From contig CM066311.1 of assembly GCA_033807695.1 (NCBI GenBank), forward strand, positions 1,798,001 through 1,862,000: DNA of 64,000 nucleotides, written 5' to 3'. The notes under the pieces are model-generated. The model saw only the letters and a program-made list of their open reading frames with translations. It ran no database searches and was not told the DNA's origin. Positions 35,406 to 46,922 of the stretch are shown here, one piece after another (within the stretch, counting starts at the first letter, position 1; every line of letters starts with the position of its first letter). This stretch comes from Daedaleopsis sinensis. Taxonomy: Eukaryota; Basidiomycota; Agaricomycetes; Polyporales; Polyporaceae. Position numbers and translations under genes: made by a program.

Positions 35406-36779
35406 TCATCCCTCGCACATGTGTTCGGACCAAGTTACGTTCAGGACACCTCGACCATGCAGCCCAGGTAGTACTCGACAAACTGCGGCCGCACCAGCAA
35501 CATAAATGCGCCGAGGCTGGTATATTTTGCGCGAGGTATCGTGTTCGATGTAAACCTCGACCTTGCGCAGTGCAGGGAATTGCGAAGCAACGAGGACCTT
35601 GTCCAAGTCATGCAGCCTGAGAATCGAACGGTTCGAGAGGTTGGTCGGTTTTGTGAATCCAAAGACCGAAATAAAGACCTCTAGGAGGGTATTCGGAGCT
35701 TGTCGCAGAATGTTGACAGCGGCCTTGCTGAGTGCTTTCTGAGCTGCTGGACCAGAGTGGAGCGAGCCCATATAGATTGGGATATGAATCTCCTCGAGGG
35801 TGGTACAAGACTGGATGTTGAGGGACTCCCAAAAATCTACGACGTGAACAGTGTTGCATAGAGTTAGGTACGCCCGAGTGAACAAACGTGCCATGTTGTG
35901 CAGGGACTTACGAGATTCGACGCTTGCCACTGAACGCCTGCCATGGAGGCGGAGGGCCTTGGTGTTGCTGCCAGCACGCAACAACAAGCGACTAAGAGCC
36001 TCGACTTCTTGGGGCGAGTCAAGGCACACTGCCAGGTCCCGCACCGAAGTTCCATCGAGGCAGGCGGCCAAAGCCTTGAGGGTCAATAGCGTATGAGGAG
36101 TGCCTTCAAGTTCTGACAACCTATCAATATTGACGACGTGGGCAGAGATTGGACGATCGAGGGACCGCAAGTGAAGTTGATCCACTTGTTCTTCCTCCCC
36201 TTTCGCGTGGTAGATGCTCAGCAGGAGCGTCTGGACCGAGAACATGGAAAGAACTCGAAACACCCCGGAGAGTGAACTCTGACGTGTCGACTTTGCCTCG
36301 AGACGCAGCTGCTTCAAAGCAAAAGGGCGTGGACTGTGACTGGAAATAGGTTTGCCGTCCCCTGCAGGTAGAGCATAGCGAACGAATTCAATTGCGAGAG
36401 TGTGGAGGGCTGGCAATAGCTCCAAGAGGCTCGCAACCACAAGTTCGTCGATGACGGGGATTACCTCGTATCCCCGCACTACCCGATCCTCCACCACATT
36501 ACGCCCCGCGCCTCGAAAAGACAGTTCAGCAATACGGTTTGCTACTCGGCGGTGTTTCCGGAGGAATCTGAAGAGATGGTCGAAAGAAATGATGTTCGTG
36601 ATTTTGAGGGTGCCACGGCGGAAGAAATACTCGACAGCCACTTCGCGCAGTCGATGGCACGTCAAGGAGCAGGAACGCATGGTCCAAGCGTGCTTCGAGA
36701 TAGGTGAGAGGATCATGTGCAGGAGCTCTGAAGGCAAGTCTGTGATGGTGCGGTACACCGGTAGCGCATGTCGGCGCAT
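35406..36779 (-). CDS. F-box protein in inverted duplication (arm A)
   Basis: This is a probable SCF ubiquitin ligase adaptor, and its start MRRHALPVYRTITDLPSELL is immediately followed by the F-box (ISKHAWTMRSCSLTCHRLR, EVAVEYFF). The gene reads through without a stop for 457 codons. A 75-bp segment at 35837-35911 has a consensus intron (GTAAGT donor, CTAAC branch point, GTAG acceptor) and lies where the 30677 paralogue has its intron. It is probably spliced, leaving 432 residues. The C-terminus GRGVLNVTWSEHMCEG agrees with the paralogue's RGLLEITW, so this copy keeps the ancestral end, unlike the copy at 62250. The gene follows the truncated esterase in the same direction, as in the other arm. 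Confidence 0.88.
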   Translation of the reverse strand: MRRHALPVYRTITDLPSELLHMILSPISKHAWTMRSCSLTCHRLREVAVEYFFRRGTLKITNIISFDHLFRFLRKHRRVANRIAELSFRGAGRNVVEDRVVRGYEVIPVIDELVVASLLELLPALHTLAIEFVRYALPAGDGKPISSHSPRPFALKQLRLEAKSTRQSSLSGVFRVLSMFSVQTLLLSIYHAKGEEEQVDQLHLRSLDRPISAHVVNIDRLSELEGTPHTLLTLKALAACLDGTSVRDLAVCLDSPQEVEALSRLLLRAGSNTKALRLHGRRSVASVESRKSLHNMARLFTRAYLTLCNTVHVVDFWESLNIQSCTTLEEIHIPIYMGSLHSGPAAQKALSKAAVNILRQAPNTLLEVFISVFGFTKPTNLSNRSILRLHDLDKVLVASQFPALRKVEVYIEHDTSRKIYQPRRIYVAGAAAVCRVLPGLHGRGVLNVTWSEHMCEG

Positions 36780-36873
36780 GATGGTAACGAACTAGGTTTA
36801 GGCGCTTGTGGCGGCTTGTAGAAACACGCTGAGCGCTAAGCGCTAAGCTTCCAATATTCAATACGGTGTGCAG

Positions 36874-36896
36874 TCAACGTTCAACGTTCAACGTTC
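36874..36896. repeat. Short 7-bp tandem array (unit caacgtt)
   Basis: About three copies of a 7-bp unit lie just upstream of the F-box start. The same array is in arm B at 62132-62154, in reverse complement. Confidence 0.8.
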
Positions 36897-37125
36897 ATCG
36901 ATCATCAGCGAGTCACTTGAGACAGTCATGGGGCTCTGCGTGCTCAGGTCCTGACGCTGTCCAGCTGTGAAATTTCTGACTATGTACTCAAGGCCCCCTG
37001 GTCCCCTGTACGGCGATGAGGCCAAATTGGCATGGTCACGGATTGCCACTGTATTGAGTATGCAACGCCACGCGAGAGCGATGCGTACTAAGCAACACAG
37101 TCCGAGTCCGACCAAGACATCGCGA

Positions 37126-38252
37126 TCACCCAAAGAAGGTCAATGGGAAGCCCAAGAAATCGCACTGCGCCTGATCCCCGAACTCCGTCATAGTACTGAT
37201 CCACTGCAGCTCCCTGACCGGGGTTGCGTGCAAGTTCGCCTTCGTCACTGGCTGCCATCGGTCCTCTCGGGCAAGCTGCTGCGCGGTCCCCGTGAGCCCG
37301 CGTGCAGCCAAAAAGCGCGGATCGGGGTTCGGGTTGAACGTGCGCGCGAACGAGGACCAGATGTCTACCATCCGTTGCATGAAGGGCAGGTCCTGGTCGT
37401 CGCGGAAGGGCAGGTTCTCCGGGAGCGAGCCGAAGACATAGAAGAGCTCGCCCGAGTGGCATCTGCGTAGGGTGTCAGAGGTGTGCTAGTGCGCGCATAG
37501 ATAAGCCGACTGACTTGAAGTACTCTTGAGAGGTGTCTCCGAATGGATGCTCATCGGTCACCGGTGCCTCGCAAGTCGGGAACTTGAATGGCAGAGTCAG
37601 TGGAGTCATGACTCAGGGACGGTTTCATTCGAGTGTACTCACGTTGGGGGAGAAGCCAGGGGTCTGGTAGGTCCTGTTGAATTCGTAGAACCACACGCTC
37701 TTGAACAGATTGTGGTTGATACCCGACACCGCGGTCGCCTGGTCAAGACAGCGGAACTCGATATCTGAGGTTACACGCGCAATCACGTTGAAAACGTTGG
37801 TTGTGATATTGGGACCGTTTGGCTCTGGGAACAAGGGGTTGTCGACGACAGTTGTGTTGAGGAATGCCCCGATGACGCCTTCGGTCAAATTGCCGTCTTT
37901 CTAACAGAGATATACAGACGTTAGATACTTCGACAACAGCCATTGACGTAAACTTACAGGATACCCAATGAAGGCAGCGCCATCGTCTCTCATGAATCCC
38001 ATCATGGTGTGGACATTCGCGACTGGCCCGGAACCATCCAGGGGAAGTTGTGTCGATGTGATGAAGGTCCCGTCCACCACGATAAACCTGCGTGGATAGC
38101 ATCGTTGTAAGCATCGAAGATGTGCGCAAAGTCCCAGATACTCACTTTGCGGCCGAGGAGACAGTCACGAGCGTGTGCGGGTCCACCGCCCTTATGCAAG
38201 CCAGAGTGTCGACTCCTTATCAGCACCATCACACCCAAAGCGGCCAAGAGGG
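37126..38252 (-). pseudogene. 5'-truncated carboxylesterase fragment (arm A)
   Basis: This is the 3' part of the gene at 59493, in the opposite direction. The preserved exons encode MTEGVIGAFLNTTVVDNPLF, GINHNLFKSVWFYEFNRTY and MQRMVDIWSSFARTFNPNP, ending with the same QCDFLGFPLTFFG as the intact copy. The signal peptide, oxyanion hole and the catalytic Ser are all missing because the duplication stops at 38252. A 5-bp length difference near 38215-38230 shifts the frame of the first retained exon. The introns are retained, so this is not a processed copy. It cannot make an active enzyme. Confidence 0.88.
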
Positions 38253-38460
38253 TAGTTGCACGTTCGAGATGTATCGCTGAACGGATCAACAGACAGAATG
38301 CATGCCGTCTGTGGAGGATCCGAAGTTCACATATTATGAGGGGAGTTACAACCAATCCACATAGCGACGGGTCAGCATACAGGCGGCATGTACGGTACAA
38401 TAACAACGACGAGCGAACGTCCACGCACGAGCGTAATCAACACCACACCTCTATCTCTGC

Positions 38461-39575
38461 TCAAGCCATGTCTACATCTCCCTCCGCAGGTGCAGCTGGG
38501 GCCGCAGACGACGTCGTTGTCGTTTGCGCGGTGATATCGTCCTGCATGAATGCGTCGAGCTCCTTATCGAGCTCCTCCGCGGTCTTGGGCTTCGCAGGCG
38601 CCGCTCGCTTGGCCCCGCGCGTGCCTGCGGTCGCACCTGCGGTTGCATTGCGAGCCTTCGTCCGTACGGGTCCGACACCGCCACGTCTAGCACGAGTCAG
38701 AATATGAGCGCAAAGAAGAGGCCGTAGATGATCAGACTCACGATGGGGTGTCTCGCTTAGCGTTCGTCTCGTTCTTGCTCAGACGCTCCAGCAGCGCAGG
38801 CTTCTCGATGCGGTTGAGGAGCGAGGGCGTACTCGCGCTTCGGCGAGCAACCCTCGCAGGGGGCGCAGAGTCGTATGCGATCGACATGGGTTGGTCTGCA
38901 CACATGTTGCGGCATGAATAGGGAGCGAGGCAGAGCAGAGGAGGTGGAAGAAACGAATGTTACTTTTGCAGAGGATACCATCGAACTGCTTCTTCGCCCT
39001 TGTCGCCTCAGCGGGGGTCTCGAAGGTGACAATACCGACACCGGAAGAGCGGCCACTGCGGTCGTACTGTTGGAGCAATATTGAAGTTGGTGGGTGCCAG
39101 GAAAGCGGAGCGAAAGGAGTCGGATTGGTGTCTCGTCTCTTAGGGGGATTGCGTGCATGCGGAGCTTCGTACCCTGATCTGTGGCTCACGGACTAGCGTG
39201 CCAATCTGTCCAAAGATTTGCTACAAGGCAGACGTGTCAGGATCACACCCAAGAAAGGGAGCAGATGGCACCTTCGGAGGGCACAGCAGACTGAGGAACA
39301 GACACGTACACTCAGGTCTTTGGGAGTCACCTCATAATGCAGGTTTGACACGATGATCCTAGTGTTCCTGATGCCATTGCTAGTCTTAGGGACAGTATTC
39401 TGTATGGCTTTCGGAATGCCAGGTGCTTTGTCATGCAGCCATTGTCCGTCAACGCCTTGAGGGTGAGCTGCGGGTCGCTGTTGCGCCTGCGTCAAAATCG
39501 AAGAGAGCAACAGGTTGTAGGGCCTAAACTCACGCTGTAGGGCTTATTGGCACGAGGGATAGTAGCAGGAGCCAT
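38461..39575 (-). CDS. YRA1: RRM-containing mRNA export adaptor (Yra1/ALYREF-like)
   Basis: This nuclear RNA-binding adaptor of the TREX complex links transcription and splicing to mRNA export. The start MAPATIPRANKPYS is at 39575. After a short N-terminal region, the RRM begins at TRIIVSNLHYEVTPKDLS (around 39340) and continues with QIFGQIGTLVREPQ, YDRSGRSSGVGIVTFETPAE and CKQPMSIAYDSAP. The C-terminal part is basic (RRGGVGPVRTKARNATAG, GTRGAKRAAPA) and ends with an acidic tail (KTAEELDAFMQDD and AEGDVDMA). The layout RRM, then basic region, then C-terminal UAP56/Sub2-binding-like segment is that of Yra1. Five or six short introns are needed. Confidence 0.87.
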
Positions 39576-40558
39576 TTTTTACGCAGAACAAGTAGGTCGG
39601 GCGAGCGGGATACTGAAGGAGCAGAGAGGGCACGGATGACAGTCGTGGTGGTGGAACAAGTCGCGGGCGCACAGGGGCCGAGCCTCGCGGCGTCCTTAGC
39701 GCCCAATTCAAGCGGCGATTGCACCTTGGGCCAAGAAAGGAAGGCGTTTACGTTCGTGACCCAACCGTCCTCTCTCAGCTAGCACGCTATGTTGCGAGCC
39801 CCTGCATGAAAAGTATAAGCCTACTACACCAGATTAATCAGCACGATAGATGCTAGTAGCATGATCACTATGGCTATGGGTAAGATTCGGTTTGGCCAGT
39901 GATTTTATAGAACAATGGCAGCAACATGCACGTTATGAGTGCCTTTGTGCTGTATCTAACTTATATAAAGCCATTCACCGAAGATTTACTGCGAGATATG
40001 CGGTAGATCCAGTAGCTAAGCTTTGAGACAACATTGCTTTCGAATTCGTCTCTTTGGATTGTGAAAATACCTGGAGTCCATGGCGATCAGAGAGCACTTC
40101 ATATCCCTAGAAGAAGGTTTGCTTTTTTACACGCCCATTAATAATTTGAAACTAGGGTTGTAGCCATTAGCTCAAAACAAATGTCAAAGGGAAAGAACGG
40201 TCAAAATTGGCCAAAGTTGAAGGAGACGCGGTACCGTGACTAAGCGGGCGCTTGTAAAGCGACGCGTCTGTTCGTTTGGTTCAGGCGCTACGATGCGGCG
40301 GAGTTCCAAATCAAGCCTAAAACGCGTGCAAGGTTCATTTCCAGGCCTTCCTCCAACGTCGACCTCGACCAGCACGAGACACCTCCAGCCTCCCCTCTCT
40401 CTCTACGCCTCGTTGTCGGCATCTGCGCCTCACGCAGCACATCCTTCGCATCCGCAGCTATCCTTCACATCCGCTATCGGTCGTCCTCCACGTTCGCCAC
40501 GGTTCAACCTTCCACACATACTCAACCATCTCGACTTCTCGAATTCAAATTCTCATCC
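39576..40558. other. Divergent intergenic region
   Basis: This lies between the Yra1-like gene (-) and the KEN-box gene (+) and should hold both promoters. The middle (39830-40180) is A/T-rich. Nothing coding is recognised. The part after 40320 is C/T-rich and is probably the 5' UTR of the KEN-box gene. Confidence 0.45.
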
Positions 40559-41407
40559 ATGGCTACCATGACGCGTGCGTTCACCATCTTCAGGGATGAG
40601 CCAGAGGCCCCAGCGGCCGGACACAAAGATAGCGTCGCGGAAACCACAACTGTCGCTGTACCCCCGCCTTCGGGTCCTCTCCTCGTGTATGCTCCAGACA
40701 AGGAAAACGTGGATCCTGGCACTGGATCTCGCGCCCTCTCCGAGCACCAGCTCGGCAAGAAGCGCAAGACGACTCTTGCTGTGAAGGTGCAGCCCTCGTC
40801 GCCCACGAAGAAGCCGCGTCCGTTGGCGGAGAAGCCCACGAAGAAGGCGTTGAGCAAGTCCCGCTCTTCCTCAGACAAGAAGCCCAAGCGTTCGTCCACA
40901 CGCACAACCTCGACTCGTACTCGTCGGGAGCCGTCTTTGCCTCGTCTGCTCGAGGAGCGCGAGGAAGTCGAAGTCATCACCCAGGTGGTCATCGACGCTA
41001 AGTGCAAGGAGCTGACCGTACTCCCTTTGGCCGACATCTCAGAGGCTTACGAGCAAACCGCCGCTAAGGACGGACTCGTAGAGGCTGCTGAGAAGGCTGC
41101 TGATGAGAAGGTACGTGTCGCGCTGTCTCTGATTATCGATGTCGGCTGAACGGGCGCTGTACAGGTTGTTGTGGCTGCTGTCTCGGGTGACAAGGTCGAG
41201 CGGCCGGTTACGCCTCCGCCCGCCTCGATCAAGGAGGATGTTGCTTCCTCTCCGATCGCTCCCAGCACCGTCGACGGTGTGTTCTCGACCCCCGAGCGCA
41301 AGCGTATCTACTCGTCGTTCACATTCTCGTCGCCGTCATCGACTGGCGAGCGTTACGCCTCCGCCCGGGGTTCCAGTGTCGAGCGCTTTTCGGATGTCAT
41401 CTTCTAA
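40559..41407 (+). CDS. Basidiomycete conserved disordered protein with a KEN box
   Basis: Two exons are proposed, 40559-41110 and 41165-41407, giving 264 residues. The N-terminus (MATMTRAFTIFRDEPEAP) is followed by YAPDKENVDPGTG, which contains a KEN tripeptide, the classic degron of the anaphase-promoting complex. A strongly basic Lys/Arg/Ser region comes next (KKRKTTLAVKV, KKALSKSRSSSDKKPKRSS) and looks like a nuclear localisation signal. A conserved patch (VVIDAKCKELTVLPLADISE) may be a helix. The C-terminus is Ser/Pro-rich (TPERKRIYSSFTFSSPSS). I recall similar proteins across Agaricomycetes with no assigned function. A cell-cycle-regulated nuclear protein is an inference from the KEN box and basic patch. 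Confidence 0.75.
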
Positions 41408-42543
41408 TGGATTACGACCACAAGAAGTAACTTCCCTTCCATCGACTAACGAAACGACACTACTCTACGGCGACCTTCCGTATACGTCCGCTCGCTTGCG
41501 GCTCTCCCAATCAATTCCTCGCATGCAAAAGGCTGCCCACGTCATGTCATCAACGTCGCTCAAGTCTAGAAGTACTCGATACCTTCCAGATCTCACTGAC
41601 ACGCACGATAATTCCCCCACCATCATCATCTTTCATGTGACGCATACTATCCTCATCAAGGGACGAATCTCACGGCGCAACGTCTCCCATCGACGAGCCA
41701 CCGCAATCACTGCTATCCATGAGGACATACGGTCTGACGGACATATGAAGAAGCCCAACGCTGTAGAGCGTTTGTATCATTATATGTTTAGCATCTCATC
41801 GCATCTCTACACAAGCAATCATCTATCCTGTTATTTACTCGGTATACATCCACTGTGCATAGCTTCCTCTCGCATCATTGCCCCCCCCATACCCATTTGG
41901 CGTTGATTGCCGTTCTCTTCTGCGACCGTGTTTCTTCTCGTCATCCACGTCTCTCCCCACATCGTCTCGACCAATCCGATCCCACCATCCTGCATATAGC
42001 ACCGCCTGTCCCGCCTCTATGGTCATTGTCTCTGCGCGTCTCTTCTGTCTGTTGTGGCTCCTCCTATCCCCATCCCATCTCTATTCAATATTCACTGCCC
42101 ATCGTCCGCGCAATGGTTGTGTCATCCCACAATTTGCTTTGTCCATGCATCTCGCATCGCATAGCCTACACACTCTATAGCTTCCTTGGATTGCTCGTAG
42201 AATGTGTACTGCACGCACCTAGTCGAACTGCTATCGAATGACACATAATGTGTACTTTCCTGTTAGCCGTGCATACAGGACAGGTCTGAGCAAGATGCCT
42301 CCGAGTCCCAGACGTTACAGTATGCCCTCCCACAATGACTGGGGAGGTACTCGGTGACGTCACTGAACCCCAACCCCAGCAGGCTCCTCGGAAAGGCATG
42401 TGATTGTTCGGTGTATTAACTCGCAGACGCCGGCGCGAGAACCCCAAAGAGTCAAGACTTCTGGGCCGGCACGACGACGGCGGACGCGAAGAACACGATG
42501 CTCTGATCCCTCCTTGACCTCAACCACCACTATCCCTTTACAC
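41408..42543. other. Intergenic region between the KEN-box and AdipoR genes
   Basis: Open frames here are low-complexity C/T-rich stretches. The first several hundred bases are the 3' UTR of the KEN-box gene. The 300 bp before 42544 are the likely promoter of the AdipoR gene. Confidence 0.4.
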
Positions 42544-45238
42544 ATGCACGACAGCACATTGCTTGCGCGCAAATCGGTACGTTGCGCGTGCATGTATCCT
42601 GTTCACTTGTTCGGATGTTATGTTCAATTTTCGAGCCGGGCGGGTGGCCAGGCTAAAGATGACCGTGACGGCTCTGCATTACTGCACCTCATGCACACGC
42701 ATGCCCTGGGCACGCGTTGCCGCTTTGCGAACGGCGAACTGAACGGTGAATGGTGACGGTGGCTGATGATGGTCTATACCCGCACAGGCAGCCACCGTGA
42801 CGGTGGAGGACGCCGACGGCCGACCTGCGATCGCTGTCACGGACCTGGACGGTGGCAAGTCCCGGAAGCCCAGCGTGCACGGCGGCGCTCGCAAGACGCT
42901 GACATGGCTCGAGATACCGGAGTGGCAGAAGGACAACGAATATATCTTGAGCGGGTATAGGAGGTGCGTGTGTGCGGATCCCGAGGGAGATGTGCATATG
43001 ATCTCTGTGCGTTGCGCTTAGGTTCTGCTGTGCGTGCACCGCGAGGGTGCGGAGCTCATGTCCGCGTCTTCTGCCGTTCGCTCGTCACTTCGCCCGACGG
43101 CGTTCTGTCATGCTGCCGTCACCTTTACGCGCGGGACCAGAAGACGGCTTTTTAGCGGTGGAATCGCCTCACATGAGCGCATACCCTCGAACTTGTCCCC
43201 GTGCACCCCACTGCTGCCGAGCATTCGACGTGTACCGGTCCCGCTGGAAGGCAGGCAGTATCGGCTCTTCCGCGCGTCGAGGGCTAGCGTCCTGCATGCC
43301 TGCAGGCTACCTTCGAGCATTCTACGCATGCCGAAGAATGCGGGATCTGCACCCTAGTGTCTGTGACCCTGACCGACCTGAGTTTGTGCTCACTCTTGGC
43401 TGGCGCTGGGTGCTGGGCTCCGACTAATGGCATGACACGACCTATGAATGTGATGCTTGTCGAGTTCCCGCTGGCATGCACCGTTGCAGCTACGACGTCA
43501 TCGTGCTGCAATGGCTGCATGTGTGCGTGTCCAGCCGCTCTTTCGGCTGAAGACATGAACGGTCCATGTGAGACAATCAGGGTGGAGAAGGGTCTGTTAC
43601 ATTCATCACCTATATCACTTCGTGCAAGACATGTCACTTCGGTAGCTAACTTCATTTATCACCTCTCGCAATTTTAGGGCGACGGCGAGTTGGCGTGCGT
43701 GCGCGGCGTCAGTCTTTGGATGTACGTGGCTTTCTCTACATCGTCTACCGTCGTACATCGCTAGTTCACTCACCGAACTCTTCACATCGACTATCGACTA
43801 TCGTCTCGGCTCCGATAGACCTCCACAATGAGACAGGTGGAGTCCTCGTTTTTCTGCACGATCGGTGACTTTTGCTCATGTCGCTGCTGTGATCAGTCAA
43901 CATACACAGCCATCTGGGTGGTGCCCTGCTGTTTGTGGCATTGCTCTTCACTTTCCCATCTGTCTACTTCGCGCATTACGACTCGACAACATGGGTCGAC
44001 ATGGCGGTCTTCATGATATTCTTGGGCGCGGCGATCTTCTGCCTCTTATCGAGTGCCTTCTACCACACGTTCAACGTGCATTCAAAGCCTGTACGTGTGC
44101 AATGTCAGCGTCGTCACACCCTTGCTCATCTCGTGTTTCATGCACCCAGGTGGCTGACCGCTGTAACGCACTAGACTACACCGGCATCGTTGGTTCGTCT
44201 CGTCAAACGCCCCTGTGTGTCCAGGCTGGAGATGGTACACTGACACTGCCGCTCTCCTCGCGCCGCAGTTCTCATAGTGGGCTCATTCTTCCCATGCGTC
44301 TACTACGGCTTCTTCTGCGACCCACATTTCCAAGCGTTCTATCTCACATGCATCTGTGTTGCCGGGCTCGGTGAGTTGTCCGCAGCAACCCCGTTTGGGT
44401 TTGGCCACCGCATCCGTTCGCAGCGGAGGGGGGACTAGCCCCCGTGCGAGCCACACTCCGCCGATCTGCTACCGGGCGGCGGGCCATGGCGGTGCCTCCC
44501 CGCTGACACCCTCGCGCGCAAACCGACGCTCACATGCGCACATCCCCACAGGCGCGGCGTACATCGTCCTCAACCCGGAGTACCGCAAGCCGACGCACCG
44601 GGGCGCGCGGACGCGCGTGTTCATCCTACTTGGCCTGTGCGGCGTCGTCCCGACTGTGCACGGGCTCGTCGCCCACGGCTTCCACACGATGTGCTACGAG
44701 ATGGGCTTCGGCTGGCTGCTGCTCTCCGCGGCGTGCTACATCACGGGCGCACTGCTCTAGTACGTACTCTGCATCCCCTCCTCGCCGCTCGTCCGTGCTG
44801 ACCGAGCTCGCCGACCTCCTCTCCTGCATCTGCATCTGCATCTGCGTCTGCATCACACCGACCCTGTCCCCGGCGGCACACACACGCACACCTCCGCCCA
44901 CGCCGCCAAATCGGACGTCCTCTCCGCGGCGCCACCGTGGTGCCTTCTCACTGCCCCTGCGCACTGCCCCATACCCTCTGGTCATCGACCCACCCCGGGC
45001 CGCCGCGCTGCGACCCTGCATCGACCGCGCGCCCCCTTCACCTTTCGACGTCCCCGCCCGCAGCGCGAACCGCATCCCGGAGCGGCTCGCGCCGGGGACG
45101 TTCGATTACTTCTGCGCATCGCACCAGATCTTCCACTGCTTCGTCGTCGCCGCCGCGCTCGCGCACTACGCGTCCGTCCTGACTGCGTTCGGGCACCGGC
45201 ACCGGCGCCTCGGCGAGTGTCCCGCCTCCCCCATGTGA
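42544..45238 (+). CDS. AdipoR/Izh-type membrane receptor (PAQR family, haemolysin-III-related)
   Basis: This seven-helix membrane protein belongs to the family linked to zinc and lipid (ceramide) homeostasis. The spliced order is MHDSTLLARKS (42544-42576), AATVTVEDADGRPAIAV to YILSGYRR (42788-42963), ATASWRACAASVFGY (43678-43721), an 18-nt exon encoding LHNET (43819-43836) and VNIHSHLGGALLFVALLF with SSAFYHTF (43897-44090). After that come VADRCNALDYTGI, LIVGSFFPCVYYG, AAYIVLNPEYR to ITGALLY, and ANRIPERLAPG to the stop at 45238. The family metal-site residues appear as H in SSAFYHT, D in LDYTGI and H-x3-H in SHQIFHCF. The product has normal length. The first ATG at 42544 is inferred from a clean in-frame splice; the GTG at 42797 is not a credible start. 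Introns of 211, 714 and about 300 bp are unusually long. Confidence 0.87.
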
Positions 45239-45767
45239 GGTTGACACCGGACGTTCGTGGGCCCGGGGATGCGCGCGTGTGGACCGCAATAGAACAGACT
45301 TGCGCTGTGCAGTGCGTGGTTACGAGTGGTCGCGGCGTGCACGCAAGCTACGGGTGCATGTGCATGTGCAGATCACCGGAACGGCGACGGGTGTCGATGA
45401 CGACTGACAGGTGAGTGTCTGTTCGTGTTCGTGGCCAGGGGTTTTTGGTCTTGGGTGGTGCCCCGTTGTCGCGTCGTCGCGCTTGGGATGTGCGGTGTGT
45501 GCAGTTGGACGGGTCGACCGTCAGACGCAGTCGACCATGCGGGCTGTGCACGTGCACGTCGTCCCAAATGCAAATGCACTGCGGCAGATCGCCTCGTCGG
45601 CTGCACCGTGCTCTCGCTCGGGGAGCGGCGGGCTTTACGCGCCAGACCTCAGACCTCAGCCCTCGAGGGGAACATGGACTGGGAAGGCAGCGACTCGTGG
45701 CGCGTGTGGAGGCAGGGTGCATTTGGGATGACGTGATGCCGTCAGCCGTCCAGGGCACAATGAAAGT

Positions 45768-45856
45768 GAACACCGAACAACGAACACCGAACACCGAACG
45801 CCGAACAATGAGCAACGAACAACGAACACCGAACACCGACTGCGAACACCGAACAC
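45768..45856. repeat. 7-bp tandem array (unit gaacacc and variants)
   Basis: About ten degenerate copies of gaacacc/gaacaac/gaacgcc run for nearly 90 bp, with one interruption (tgagcaac). Confidence 0.9.
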
Positions 45857-45989
45857 GTCGTACGACGTGGTACGACGCGTGTCGGTGAGCAGCCGGGGCC
45901 AGGGGTGACGTCCGCGCGGACAGCTGGACAGCTGATACATAGATCTGATGCGCGAGTCCCAGACCGCGCGGAAGCCCTTGTCCTTGTCC

Positions 45990-46046
45990 TGAAATCTGAA
46001 GTCTGAAATCTGAAGTCTGAGGTCTGAGGTCTGAGGTCTGAGGTGT
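45990..46046. repeat. 7-bp tandem array (unit tctgagg and tctgaag)
   Basis: Eight near-identical copies of tctgaag/tctgagg/tctgaaa form the array. The shorter cagacct array at 45642-45659 is its complement and could pair with it. Confidence 0.9.
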
Positions 46047-46801
46047 GGGGCCTTGCCGCTGCGCTTGTATTTCGGTGTCGGCGTGCACGCTTAGTACCTC
46101 CCGGTCCACGGTGGGGCGGGGCGGCTTCGGGAGGCGTTCAGGTGCATCGATATCCCGGGCACTTCGAATCCGAATCCGAGTCCGAGTCGCCCGCGTCCGC
46201 CGTCCGCCGTCCGCCCAGTCCCCATTCGAAATCCCCGGCGCCGCCCCCTCATGCCCTGTATGCATGGAACGAGAGCGATCACGAGACGTTAGAGCCCTCA
46301 GCGTCCAGACTCCAGGCTTTCCTCAGACGCAGAGCAGGGAGTCGGACTCGAACTACGCGGGTTGAGCGGCCTTCATTAGCCATAGCCATAGCCCATGGCA
46401 GGGTGCGTGGCGGCTGGTCTAGGATTAATGCCGGGTTAACGGGTTATAATAAGTTGAGTCAAAGCAGGGCAGCGGCAGCGGCAGCACGCCCGGACGCTAC
46501 GTGTACATACGTACATGTCCAGCTTGAAGCTCGCTGCTAGAGCTAGAGCTAATCGATATCATGCATATGATGCATGAGGGGGCAGAGGCGTGCACGCCTC
46601 CCCACGCTCCGCCACTGTCCGGGGCCGCGAGCGTGCGCCGTGCGGTGCTTAGGCTCTCTTTAAGTTCAAGTTGGAGGCTCTGCGTCTGCGTCTGCGTCTT
46701 CCTGTAAGCTTCACCCCTTCATTTGCCCGGTCTCCGCGGCCGCGGCGTTGTGCTACTTATACGCATGCGTCTATACATACGCTAAATTGAACCGTGCGTC
46801 C

Positions 46802-46831
46802 TGCACCGTGCACCGTGCACCGTGCACCGTG
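46802..46831. repeat. 7-bp tandem array (unit gcaccgt)
   Basis: Four exact copies of a 7-bp unit are present. Confidence 0.9.
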
Positions 46832-46878
46832 ACAGCCCCATCACACCCGTGGGACGCCGAGGAGTCGGAGGACAGGCG

Positions 46879-46902
46879 TGGCTTGTGGCTTGTGGCTTGT
46901 GG
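46879..46902. repeat. 7-bp tandem array (unit ggcttgt)
   Basis: Three exact copies. The same unit forms an independent array at 47949-47974. Confidence 0.9.
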
Positions 46903-46922
46903 CCCGGTCTGATCATGACAGA

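Larger units (their letters stand above)
35048..38252 (-). repeat. Arm A of a 3.2-kb inverted segmental duplication
   Basis: This is the reverse complement of 60763-63961 with high identity over about 3.2 kb. It spans an F-box gene and the 3' part of a carboxylesterase with its introns, plus the downstream flank. The right edge (38252) cuts the esterase inside an exon (CCCTCTTGGCCGCT is shared, and the sequence diverges outside). The left edge is at GGTGCAAA. The matching introns show a DNA-level event. Confidence 0.93.
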
